A DNA stretch of 5,331 nucleotides from positions 1-5,331 of the forward strand of contig CAVJWR010000146.1 of the NCBI GenBank assembly GCA_963653155.1, read 5' to 3'. Below the pieces are notes generated by a model, which did not search any database, was not told the origin of the DNA, and saw only the letters and a list, made by a program, of their open reading frames with translations. Source of the DNA: UBA1731 sp963653155 (GTDB lineage Bacteria; Verrucomicrobiota; Kiritimatiellia; RFP12; UBA1067). A program made the translations under genes and the position numbers. Of this stretch, positions 1 through 5,331 are shown in pieces (positions within the stretch are counted from its first letter, which is position 1; each line of letters begins with the position of its first letter).

Positions 1-17
1 GCGTTCAAGGAGGACGT

Positions 18-176
18 ATGCCTGAAATAGTCGAGAAAATGACGCAGATTGGATGCGCCGCCGTCAAGGCGGCTCAAGAGGAGAATCGCCGCAAGGGCAT
101 AGCGAACGTCTATGTCCTGAACGGGAAGCTCGTATGGCAACTGCCGGACGGGAGCATCACAACAAAACCTCAATAA
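18..176 (+). CDS. Small hypothetical protein, 52 aa
   Basis: A complete short gene begins with ATG four bases after a perfect AAGGAGG ribosome binding site at 7-13 and ends with TAA. The product starts MPEIVEKMTQIG and has two visible parts. Residues about 1-28 look like a charged amphipathic helix rich in Ala, Lys, Glu and Arg. Residues about 30-52 look like a short beta hairpin built around NVYVLNGKLVWQLPDGSIT. I do not recognise the family with certainty. The helix-then-'NGK..W.LPDG' layout recalls small antitoxin-like or accessory proteins found as single short genes in PVC and Bacteroidota genomes, but that is an impression only. No signal peptide or membrane segment is seen. It lies 110 bases upstream of the polysaccharide lyase on the same strand; no functional link is shown. 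The real-gene call rests on the strong ribosome binding site and the protein-like composition. Confidence 0.72.
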   Translation: MPEIVEKMTQIGCAAVKAAQEENRRKGIANVYVLNGKLVWQLPDGSITTKPQ

Positions 177-271
177 CAGGCCAAGTCTTGCGGAAGAAGA
201 ACGTCTTCCTCGTCATAGACACAAGCATCAAAATTTCCGTGCACGAAGTTATTTGATTGTCAGGTGAGGCG

Positions 272-278
272 AAGGAGG
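272..278 (+). promoter_or_regulatory. Ribosome binding site fixing the lyase start
   Basis: AAGGAGG lies eight bases before the ATG at 287. It decides between that ATG and the upstream in-frame TTG at 257, which has no such site and would put charged residues in front of the signal peptide. Confidence 0.85.
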
Positions 279-286
279 ATGGTTTC

Positions 287-2512
287 ATGGCATTGCGTTT
301 GAAGAGCTTCGCGCGGCGAACGTTGCCGGCACTGGCCTTGGTCTGGGTTGCGATGTCTTTTGCCGGGGATGCGGACTGGATCGGGAAGATTCGCACAGAC
401 CATCCGCGAATGTTCTTTAACGCAGAAACTTGGCCAGAGATCAAAGCCCGCGCAAAGTCTTCTCCAGAGGTCAGAAACTATCTCGACAGGCTGCTGAGCG
501 AGTGCGACGGTTATCCCGATAGGCCGACTTGCCGAGACTTTGGCCCTGTGGACAGCAATCCTGCGATACCAATCCAGAATACGGTTGAATGGGGCGAACA
601 GGCGGCTCGCTGTGCGCTCGCGTGGCGCTTTACTGGAGATGGGAAATATCTCGCAAAGGCGAAGGAAATGCTTCGCGTTAGCATCGCTGCGTATCGTGCA
701 GCCTATAGGAACCGTCGCGCTGTGCATTGGTTCTCGACAAGGCGTATCCTTGCGCTTTGCGCTTATGACTGGATTTATGAGGGCCTGACGGAGGATGAGC
801 GTCGCGAGATCATAGTTCCGCTTCTTGAGCATGTGGAGGAAATACAGCCACGGGCGGAGCGCCCGGCAACTGTCCGGCGCAACGTCGGATCGTACAAGAC
901 TGGGTTCTATGGCGTAAGGAGCTTGCTGTGGTATGCGGGATTGGCCGGTTACCGTGACGGCTTTAACGACGAGCTTGCCGAAAGGCTGATGAAAGAGGGA
1001 TTCGGAGAGCTGCAGAAGATGCTGGACTTCCGGGTGATGACTGCCGGCGACGATGGAGGTTTGGTGAGCGCTGTCCCAGACTATTCGCTTGGTGCGTATC
1101 CATGGGCGCATTTCAACTTCTTTCACACATGGCGTTCCGCCACTGGCGAGAACCTTGCGATGCGCTACTCGGCGATGGGCCTGTTCCCTAATTGGATTTG
1201 GTGGAACTGGATTCCGTCGGAGAACCCATCCCAGCCGTTTTGCTTTGGATATGGCGATGACCAACATGAGCAGAACTTCCTGAATGTCTCGCGACTGTAC
1301 GAGCATATGACCCAGTATATGTTCTTCTATCGCGAGGCAGACAGTCAGGCGACAAGGCTGGCGGCGACACTCCGCAACCAGGCGCCAAAGGCGGATATCG
1401 GAAATACTTGGCCGATGTATCCGTTCATTTTGCCGCTTGAGAGTGATGTGCGTCTATTTCCAATGGAGACTTTGGCGGCATATCCGCTTCGGGCACGGCA
1501 TTTCGAATCGCTTGGGCAGGTTGTGATGCGCAGTGGTTGGGACAAGGATGACGTTTACTGCCTGTACACGACTGGCGGGGCGTTTCAGTCTGGACACAAG
1601 CACTTTGACGACGGCAACTTCGTCATCTTCAGGCATGACTTTCTGGCTCTTGATTCAGGTTCTCGCGCATGGGAATCTGATACGAATCTCCGTCATTACT
1701 ATTGCCAGACGGTGGCACACAACTGCATCCTCATACACAAGCCTGGCGAACCGATGCCATATCACTGGGGGCTTGCAAGCGATGAGCCGGAGGCGAAGGT
1801 GAACCATGGAGGACAGTATCAGGGCTTGGGGCGGACGTTGGCGTTCCAGACCAATTCGCGATTTACGTATATTGCATCAGACCAGACGCGGCTCTATGGC
1901 GAGAAATGCGAGGAGGCGGTGCGTCAATTCGTGCATGTCCTGCCAAATGTATTTGTCGTATATGACCGCGTGACTGCGAAGGATCCCGAATATTGCAAGG
2001 AATGGCTTTTGCATACGGAGAATGCCCCACGGATTGAGGGAAAGCTCATGACGGCAGATATCGGAAAGGGGCGCCTCTTTTGTCAGACACTACTGCCGAA
2101 AAGCGCATCATTGTCGCTCGTGGGTGGCCCTGGCCGAGAATACTGGGCATCTGGGAAGAACTGGAGCCTTAGCCCAAAGTATGTTGCGGCGGCAAAGGCC
2201 AAAGCGGAGAAGCTTGGCGTCTCGACGCATTTCGGCAATTGGCGGCTTGAAGTCTCGCCGGCCGAGCCGTCCAGATCGGACCGTTTCTTGCATGTGCTTA
2301 CTGCCGCTGATGTGGCGTTGACGAAGCCAATCCGCGCAACGTTGGTTCAGGAAGGCACGTGCGATGGCGTCTTGATCGAAGATGCCGGTTCCACCGTAAA
2401 GATTCTCTTTGAGCGCATGGGGGCAGTCGGCGCTTCGGTGGACGGCGAGATGCTTAAGACGGAGATTCAGCCACAAAGTGGCGTATTCCCAATGGGGGCG
2501 CCAAAAGAGTAG
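287..2512 (+). CDS. Secreted heparinase II/III-family polysaccharide lyase
   Basis: This 741-residue protein is a probable exported lyase that cleaves uronic-acid-containing polysaccharides (heparin/heparan-, alginate- or related glycans) by beta-elimination; the exact substrate cannot be read from sequence. Residues 1-26 form a signal peptide: basic MALRLKSFARRT, hydrophobic LPALALVWVAMSFA, likely cleavage after A26. Residues about 35-380 are helix-rich (HPRMFF start, many Trp/Tyr), matching the alpha/alpha toroid of the family, with a candidate catalytic Tyr in PDYSLGAYPWAHF. From about 420 follows the beta-sandwich heparinase II/III domain, with the hallmark GHKHFDDGNF (H437, H439, D441), then LALDSGSR and AHNCILIH. 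Length is normal and the frame is intact. No anchor or sorting signal is seen at the C-terminus. A response-regulator gene starts 25 bases after its stop. Codon use includes more AGG and ATA than the regulator, hinting at a different history. The family call is firm; the substrate is not. Confidence 0.9.
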   Translation: MALRLKSFARRTLPALALVWVAMSFAGDADWIGKIRTDHPRMFFNAETWPEIKARAKSSPEVRNYLDRLLSECDGYPDRPTCRDFGPVDSNPAIPIQNTVEWGEQAARCALAWRFTGDGKYLAKAKEMLRVSIAAYRAAYRNRRAVHWFSTRRILALCAYDWIYEGLTEDERREIIVPLLEHVEEIQPRAERPATVRRNVGSYKTGFYGVRSLLWYAGLAGYRDGFNDELAERLMKEGFGELQKMLDFRVMTAGDDGGLVSAVPDYSLGAYPWAHFNFFHTWRSATGENLAMRYSAMGLFPNWIWWNWIPSENPSQPFCFGYGDDQHEQNFLNVSRLYEHMTQYMFFYREADSQATRLAATLRNQAPKADIGNTWPMYPFILPLESDVRLFPMETLAAYPLRARHFESLGQVVMRSGWDKDDVYCLYTTGGAFQSGHKHFDDGNFVIFRHDFLALDSGSRAWESDTNLRHYYCQTVAHNCILIHKPGEPMPYHWGLASDEPEAKVNHGGQYQGLGRTLAFQTNSRFTYIASDQTRLYGEKCEEAVRQFVHVLPNVFVVYDRVTAKDPEYCKEWLLHTENAPRIEGKLMTADIGKGRLFCQTLLPKSASLSLVGGPGREYWASGKNWSLSPKYVAAAKAKAEKLGVSTHFGNWRLEVSPAEPSRSDRFLHVLTAADVALTKPIRATLVQEGTCDGVLIEDAGSTVKILFERMGAVGASVDGEMLKTEIQPQSGVFPMGAPKE

Positions 2513-2537
2513 GTATAAATTATTGAAAGGAGCACCT

Positions 2538-3164
2538 ATGAAGAATACCGCCATCCTCATTGCCGACGACCACAAGCTCATGCGCATGGGACTCGTCGCG
2601 CTCATCAACGTTCAGCCGGACATGGCCGTCGTCGGCGAGGCCGATGACGGCGAAGCGGTCGTGCGCCTCGCCCGCGAGCTGAAGCCGGACATCGTGGTTC
2701 TGGATCTTATGATGCCCAAGCTGGGCGGTGCGGAGGCAACAAGGCAGATTCTCGCGGAAAATCCCGCGACCGGAATTGTCGTCCTTTCGTCCTTCACGGA
2801 CTCCGTCGACATGGCGAAAGCCGTCCGCAACGGCGCACGTGGTGCACAGGCTAAGGAGTCGCCGACCGAAAGTCTGCTGGAGGCACTGCGCACGGTCGCG
2901 CATGGCGGTACGGCCATCGCGCCCGACATTCAGGCGTTCATCGCCGCCAATCCAATTCCCGACCTGACGAAGCGACAGGCGGACATCCTCGCCTCAGCCG
3001 TCCGAGGGTTCACCAATGCGGACATCGGACGGCAGTTCGGTCTCTCACCCGTCAGCGTCAAAAAGCACCTCTCGGTCGTATTCGCGAAGATCGGCGCGGC
3101 AAACCGCGCCGAAGCCGTCGCCATCGCCTGCAAGAAACGGCTATTACCAAATGCAATTGAGTGA
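2538..3164 (+). CDS. NarL/FixJ-family response regulator (REC + LuxR HTH)
   Basis: A 208-residue cytoplasmic two-component regulator. The receiver domain spans about 4-120: acidic pocket D10-D11, phosphoacceptor D56 in VVLDLMMPK, switch S84 and conserved K106 are all present, so phosphorylation should work. The usual GYL.K before the lysine reads GAQAK here, a mild oddity at the output face. The LuxR/GerE DNA-binding domain spans about 141-200, with LTKRQADIL, GFTNADIGRQFGLS and recognition helix VSVKKHLSVVFAKIG, followed by NRAEAVAIA. The ATG at 2538 is chosen because AAAGGAG (2526-2532) sits five bases upstream and the receiver starts immediately; the open frame reaches further back only because it overlaps the end of the lyase gene. 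It lies 25 bases behind the lyase, so cotranscription is plausible. No kinase gene is adjacent on the same strand; the kinase fragment at the right edge is a possible but unproven partner. Confidence 0.93.
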   Translation: MKNTAILIADDHKLMRMGLVALINVQPDMAVVGEADDGEAVVRLARELKPDIVVLDLMMPKLGGAEATRQILAENPATGIVVLSSFTDSVDMAKAVRNGARGAQAKESPTESLLEALRTVAHGGTAIAPDIQAFIAANPIPDLTKRQADILASAVRGFTNADIGRQFGLSPVSVKKHLSVVFAKIGAANRAEAVAIACKKRLLPNAIE

Positions 3165-3186
3165 TGCCGCACTATTGCGTTTCATT

Positions 3187-3522
3187 TCATGAGTGTACTA
3201 GTTCGGGACAGTTTTCTTCCAGTGTTTCGCGGAAAAGCGCTGGTCTCCGATAAGCTATGGTCAAAAGGACGCGTGCCGCACCAGTCGGTTGCCGCCTTCC
3301 CTGTTCCCAGTTCTGTAGCGTATTGACGCTGACGCCCATGAATTTCGCGAATGCGCTCTGGCTTGCTCCAAACTTTTGGCGCAAAGACTGCACATCTTCC
3401 TTAGTTTGGATGCGTTGGTCTCCCACAACCGACCATGTGCGTGACGCTCGTTTGGAATTTTGCAGTATCTCGCCAGCTTCCTGCATACTCGCCAAAAGCT
3501 CTCCAAAGTTCTTTTTATTCAT
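3187..3522 (-). CDS. HigA/NadS-type antitoxin, XRE-family HTH
   Basis: A 111-residue DNA-binding protein of the antitoxin type that follows, rather than precedes, its toxin gene. The N-terminal part (MNKKNFGELLASMQEAGEI, residues 1-19) matches the toxin-binding leader of NadS/HigA-2-like proteins. Residues about 41-78 form the XRE helix-turn-helix: SLRQKFGASQSAFAKFMGVS, then VNTLQNWEQGRRQPTG, the NWEQGRR.P.G signature of this group. In the family it binds the toxin and represses the shared promoter; here the toxin is reduced to a stub (3519-3611), so only the repressor role is likely to remain. The start is the ATG at 3522, with GGAGG at 3532-3536 nine bases upstream; an in-frame TTG at 3540 overlaps that site and is rejected. 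The start overlaps the toxin-stub stop (ATGA). It converges on the response regulator with a 22-base gap. Antitoxin class is confident; the exact subfamily name less so. Confidence 0.88.
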   Translation of the reverse strand: MNKKNFGELLASMQEAGEILQNSKRASRTWSVVGDQRIQTKEDVQSLRQKFGASQSAFAKFMGVSVNTLQNWEQGRRQPTGAARVLLTIAYRRPALFRETLEENCPELVHS

Positions 3523-3611
3523 GCCTGTATGCCTCCGCAATTTGCCGCATCGTCGTCACTCATGGCATCCACAATACGCCCCGTAAAGACTTTGGTTTCA
3601 AGAAAAATCAT
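3519..3611 (-). pseudogene. Remnant of HigB/RelE-like toxin, internally deleted
   Basis: A 30-residue open frame begins MIFLETKVFTGRIVDAMSDD and ends with TGA overlapping the antitoxin ATG. The first 21 residues match the N-terminus of HigB-2/RelE-like toxins that pair with NadS/HigA-type antitoxins (pattern M.F.ET..FT......LSDDEY). The full family is about 100-115 residues and carries the catalytic core (L...P..GD.I..TGGLRK.R) after this point; none of that is present. The final residues AANCGGIQA, their codons for the antitoxin ribosome binding site, and the TGA/ATG overlap look like the original toxin end, so an in-frame internal deletion is the simplest reading. The stub should not cleave RNA, but it still has promoter, start and stop, and its translation may couple to the antitoxin. 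Alternative: a short leader peptide unrelated to toxins, which the N-terminal match makes less likely. Confidence 0.72.
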
Positions 3612-3617
3612 GCGTAA

Positions 3618-3647
3618 ATTATACGCCACTGGCGTATAGAATGTCAA
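3618..3647 (-). promoter_or_regulatory. Sigma-70-type promoter of the toxin-stub/antitoxin pair
   Basis: On the - strand a perfect -35 TTGACA (3642-3647) and a perfect -10 TATAAT (3618-3623) are separated by 18 bases. Only six bases lie between the -10 and the ATG at 3611, so transcription should start at or next to that codon, giving a leaderless message for the toxin stub. The antitoxin lies further down the same transcript with its own ribosome binding site. The spacer carries the palindromic operator. Confidence 0.8.
3620..3638. promoter_or_regulatory. Perfect 19-bp palindrome, probable antitoxin operator
   Basis: TATACGCCACTGGCGTATA has two perfect 9-base arms around one central base. 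It fills most of the -35/-10 spacer and overlaps the -10 box, so a bound dimer would block RNA polymerase. XRE antitoxins typically repress their own promoter through such sites, so the neighbouring HTH protein is the inferred ligand. Because it is a DNA palindrome upstream of the start, a terminator role is unlikely. Confidence 0.78.
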
Positions 3648-3711
3648 GTATGTACACTGTCTTTTCATCAAATTCAAAAATGAGGCATACGAACATCTGA
3701 TTTGCACTTTT

Positions 3712-3720
3712 TGATATAAT
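3712..3720 (+). promoter_or_regulatory. Extended -10 promoter of the fic gene
   Basis: TGATATAAT is a TGnTATAAT extended -10 with a consensus hexamer at 3715-3720. No good -35 is found 16-19 bases upstream, which fits extended -10 promoters. The ATG at 3728 is seven bases after the hexamer and has no ribosome binding site before it, so the fic message is predicted to be leaderless. Confidence 0.65.
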
Positions 3721-3727
3721 TCATGCA

Positions 3728-4735
3728 ATGAAATCGAGAGTTGAGAAGACGAATGCGTATGTTCCGCCGTACAAGGTCAGCGGCAAGGCGATGAACCTGA
3801 TCGCCGAAATTGCCGCCGCAGTGGAGCGGTACAGGATCATATTGGAAGGACCAGATGGCCTCCGGCTCCGCAAGATCAACCATATTCGAACAATCCGTGG
3901 AACGACGGCCATCGAGGGCAACACGTTGACCGAAGAGCAGATCACCGCCATTCTCGCCGGAAAACGAGTCGTCGGTTCGAATCGCGAAATCGCTGAGGTC
4001 AAGGGGGCGCATGCGGCCTACAAGGCAATCGAATCGTTGAATCCATATTCCGTTGACGATCTCTTGAAGGCGCATGGCCTAATGACTGAAAACCTCGTCA
4101 ATCGTCCCGGCAAGTTCCGCGATTGCAATGTAGGAGTTGTGGACAGCTTGGGGAATGTAATTCATATGGCTCCGCCGTTCGCCAATGTGCCCACACTCGT
4201 CAAGGATCTCCTTGCGTGGCTTTCTGATAGCGAAGATCCTGTCCTGATTAAGAGTTGCGTATTCCATTATGAATTCGAGTTCATCCATCCGTTCCCCGAC
4301 GGCAACGGGCGTACGGGACGGCTATGGCAAACCGCTTTGCTCGGCTCGTGGCGAAAGGAATTCTATGGTGTGCCAGTCGAGAACATCGTCTGGGCACACC
4401 AGCGGGAATACTATGAGGCCATTTGCGCTTCGACCGACGCAGGGGAATGTGGGCCGTTCATCGACTTCATGCTCGACAAGATCCTTCGCACACTCAAGGC
4501 TAAAGGCAAGGCGTATGAAACTTCGCATGAAGAAAGTAGGGATAAAAGTAGGGATAAAAGTAGGGATAAAATTCTCCGTATACTAAAAGCGCAACCAGAC
4601 ACGACACAGGCGGAATTGGCCATGGCTCTCGGTCTCTCTGTGAAAGCCATCGAAAAGAACATCCGTCAACTCAAAGATGCGAATCTCATCCGTCGTATTG
4701 GCGGTAAAAAAGGCGGACACTGGGAAGTTGTTTAA
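3728..4735 (+). CDS. Class II Fic-family AMPylase with C-terminal winged HTH
   Basis: A complete 335-residue cytoplasmic Fic protein, expected to transfer AMP from ATP to a hydroxyl side chain of a target protein; the target is unknown. Residues about 1-60 carry the Fic N-terminal region (YVPPYKVSGKAMN). The inhibitory helix motif (S/T)xxxE(G/N) is T59-T-A-I-E63-G64, placed before the Fic core, which defines class II; E63 would hold the enzyme off by blocking ATP binding. The active-site loop H187-PFPDGNGRTG-R198 is a full match to HPFxxGNGRxxR, so catalysis should be intact. Residues 270-281 are three SRDK repeats forming a charged linker. Residues about 282-335 form a winged helix (TTQAELAMALGLS, then KAIEKNIRQLKDANLI, RRIGGKKGGHW), suggesting DNA binding or autoregulation. 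The start has no ribosome binding site and appears leaderless. It diverges from the toxin-antitoxin remnant, with which it forms an accessory island, and its stop overlaps the kinase stop. Confidence 0.93.
   Translation: MKSRVEKTNAYVPPYKVSGKAMNLIAEIAAAVERYRIILEGPDGLRLRKINHIRTIRGTTAIEGNTLTEEQITAILAGKRVVGSNREIAEVKGAHAAYKAIESLNPYSVDDLLKAHGLMTENLVNRPGKFRDCNVGVVDSLGNVIHMAPPFANVPTLVKDLLAWLSDSEDPVLIKSCVFHYEFEFIHPFPDGNGRTGRLWQTALLGSWRKEFYGVPVENIVWAHQREYYEAICASTDAGECGPFIDFMLDKILRTLKAKGKAYETSHEESRDKSRDKSRDKILRILKAQPDTTQAELAMALGLSVKAIEKNIRQLKDANLIRRIGGKKGGHWEVV
4533..4568 (+). repeat. Three perfect tandem copies of a 12-bp unit
   Basis: AAAGTAGGGATA is repeated three times without mismatch and followed by a partial AAA. 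Inside fic it encodes SRDK-SRDK-SRDK. A 12-base unit changes copy number without shifting the frame, so slippage would lengthen or shorten the linker between the Fic core and the winged helix by four residues per step. Confidence 0.95.
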
Positions 4736-5331
4736 TTCTTCGGCGGTGAGGCGAGGACGAGTGTCATGGTTGCGCACGTGCCCTCGCCGGGTGCAGATTG
4801 GAGATCGAATGTGCCAGAAAGGCGTTTGACGCGCGCGCGGACGCCTTCAAGCCCGAAGTGCCCCTCGGACGGGCCGGGAGAGCGGTCTGGCGCGAAGCCG
4901 CAGCCGTCGTCACGGACGGAGAAGCGGAGCGTCGATTGTTCGAGGTTGCCTTCGATTCTGACGTGGCGGGCATGGCCATGACGGATGGCGTTGGCGACGA
5001 GTTCTCGAATGATGCAGAGAACGGCGTGGGCTTCCGTGTCCTTGAGGGCGGTACGCGGAACGTCGAATTGGAGGGCTGTTTCGACATTGGGTGCAACGGG
5101 AGCCAATACCTTGCGGATGGCGGACGTGAAGTCCGTTTCTTCTAAGGCGTCGCTGCGCAAGTCCGTCAGGCAACGGCGGAGTTCCGTACGGCAGGAAAGG
5201 AGCATGTGCGCCGCCGCATCGAGATGGATGCAAGTCTCCTTCTGCCCAAGCGCGACGGCGCCCCGTGCGGCAGCGACTTGACAGGCGACGCCGGAGAGGT
5301 TCTGGGAAAGCGAATCGTGCAGTTCGACGGC
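4732..5331 (-). CDS. NarL-type sensor histidine kinase, C-terminal part (5' end beyond window)
   Basis: The last 199 residues of a histidine kinase; the gene enters from beyond 5331, so the sensor domain is not visible. The fragment opens in the HisKA_3 dimerisation and phosphotransfer domain: AVELHDSLSQNLSG, with the phosphoacceptor His as residue 5 of the fragment (codon at 5317-5319). The HATPase domain follows: N box RELVANAIRHGHARHV with N114, G1 box DDGCGF at 141-146, and G2 region GHFGLEGVRARVKRLSG at 157-173, then GEGTCATMTL near the end. All ATP-binding boxes are intact. An internal ATG at 5205 gives an open frame but would cut off the phosphoacceptor, so it is not the start. HisKA_3 kinases phosphorylate NarL/LuxR-type regulators, the class of the regulator at 2538-3164, but the two genes converge and are separated by the Fic island. 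The stop overlaps the fic stop. The gene is strongly rich in GC-ending codons. Confidence 0.93.
   Translation of the reverse strand, partial: AVELHDSLSQNLSGVACQVAAARGAVALGQKETCIHLDAAAHMLLSCRTELRRCLTDLRSDALEETDFTSAIRKVLAPVAPNVETALQFDVPRTALKDTEAHAVLCIIRELVANAIRHGHARHVRIEGNLEQSTLRFSVRDDGCGFAPDRSPGPSEGHFGLEGVRARVKRLSGTFDLQSAPGEGTCATMTLVLASPPKN

Noticed and set aside
192..209. Inverted repeat GGAAGA-AGAACG-TCTTCC between the small gene and the lyase
   Set aside because: The stem is only six base pairs, is AT/GC mixed and has no T-run after it, so it does not qualify as an intrinsic terminator.
53..256. Open frame of 67 codons overlapping the small gene
   Set aside because: It starts inside the better supported 18-176 gene, has no ribosome binding site, and its product is low-complexity and unlike a protein family.
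257..286. TTG at 257 as the lyase start
   Set aside because: No ribosome binding site precedes it and it would place acidic residues ahead of a good signal peptide starting at 287.
260..1306. Long open frame of 348 codons antisense to the lyase
   Set aside because: It mirrors the codon structure of the lyase, has no ribosome binding site and encodes no recognisable domain; the sense strand has clear family motifs.
2514..2519. TATAAA as a -10 box of a regulator promoter
   Set aside because: No matching -35 lies 16-18 bases upstream; the evidence is too weak to list as a promoter.
2409..2537. Upstream start for the response regulator inside the lyase gene
   Set aside because: The 43 extra residues are out-of-frame lyase sequence, and the ATG at 2538 has its own ribosome binding site right before the receiver domain.
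3165..3186. Bidirectional terminator between the regulator and the antitoxin
   Set aside because: The 22-base gap contains no inverted repeat or T-run that could form one.
4533..4568. Tandem repeats as a CRISPR array
   Set aside because: Units are 12 bases, contiguous, without spacers, and lie in frame inside a coding gene.

Overview
The window is a bacterial chromosomal fragment that reads as a uncultivated gut or environmental member of the PVC group (Kiritimatiellota, Lentisphaerota or Verrucomicrobiota). This is an inference with modest confidence. It rests on strong AAGGAGG-type ribosome binding sites, moderately high GC, a secreted heparinase II/III-family polysaccharide lyase, and NarL/LuxR-type two-component proteins. 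No rRNA, tRNA, insertion sequence or CRISPR array is visible, and no stretch over 300 bases lacks a gene.

Left part (1-3164, + strand): a 52-residue protein of unknown function, then a complete 741-residue heparinase II/III-like lyase with a signal peptide, then, 25 bases later, a complete NarL-family response regulator. The lyase-regulator spacing and the lack of a visible terminator allow one transcript. The regulator is richer in GC-ending codons than the lyase.

Middle part (3187-4735): a small accessory island. On the - strand is a HigA/NadS-type helix-turn-helix antitoxin. Directly upstream is only a 30-residue stub of its HigB/RelE-like toxin. The stub keeps the toxin N-terminus and a final stop codon that overlaps the antitoxin start, so the toxin looks internally deleted and the antitoxin orphaned. 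A near-consensus promoter with a perfect 19-bp palindrome in its spacer drives this pair. Divergent from it is a complete class II Fic (AMPylase) protein with an inhibitory motif, an intact HPFxxGNGRxxR motif, a three-copy SRDK repeat linker and a C-terminal winged helix. Both island promoters place the predicted transcription start at or next to the start codon, so both first genes look leaderless.

Right part (4732-5331, - strand): the C-terminal 199 residues of a HisKA_3-type sensor histidine kinase that runs off the window. Its stop codon overlaps the Fic stop inside a TTAA. The kinase and the response regulator are the right families to be partners, but they converge on each other with the toxin-antitoxin/Fic island between them, so pairing is only a hypothesis.
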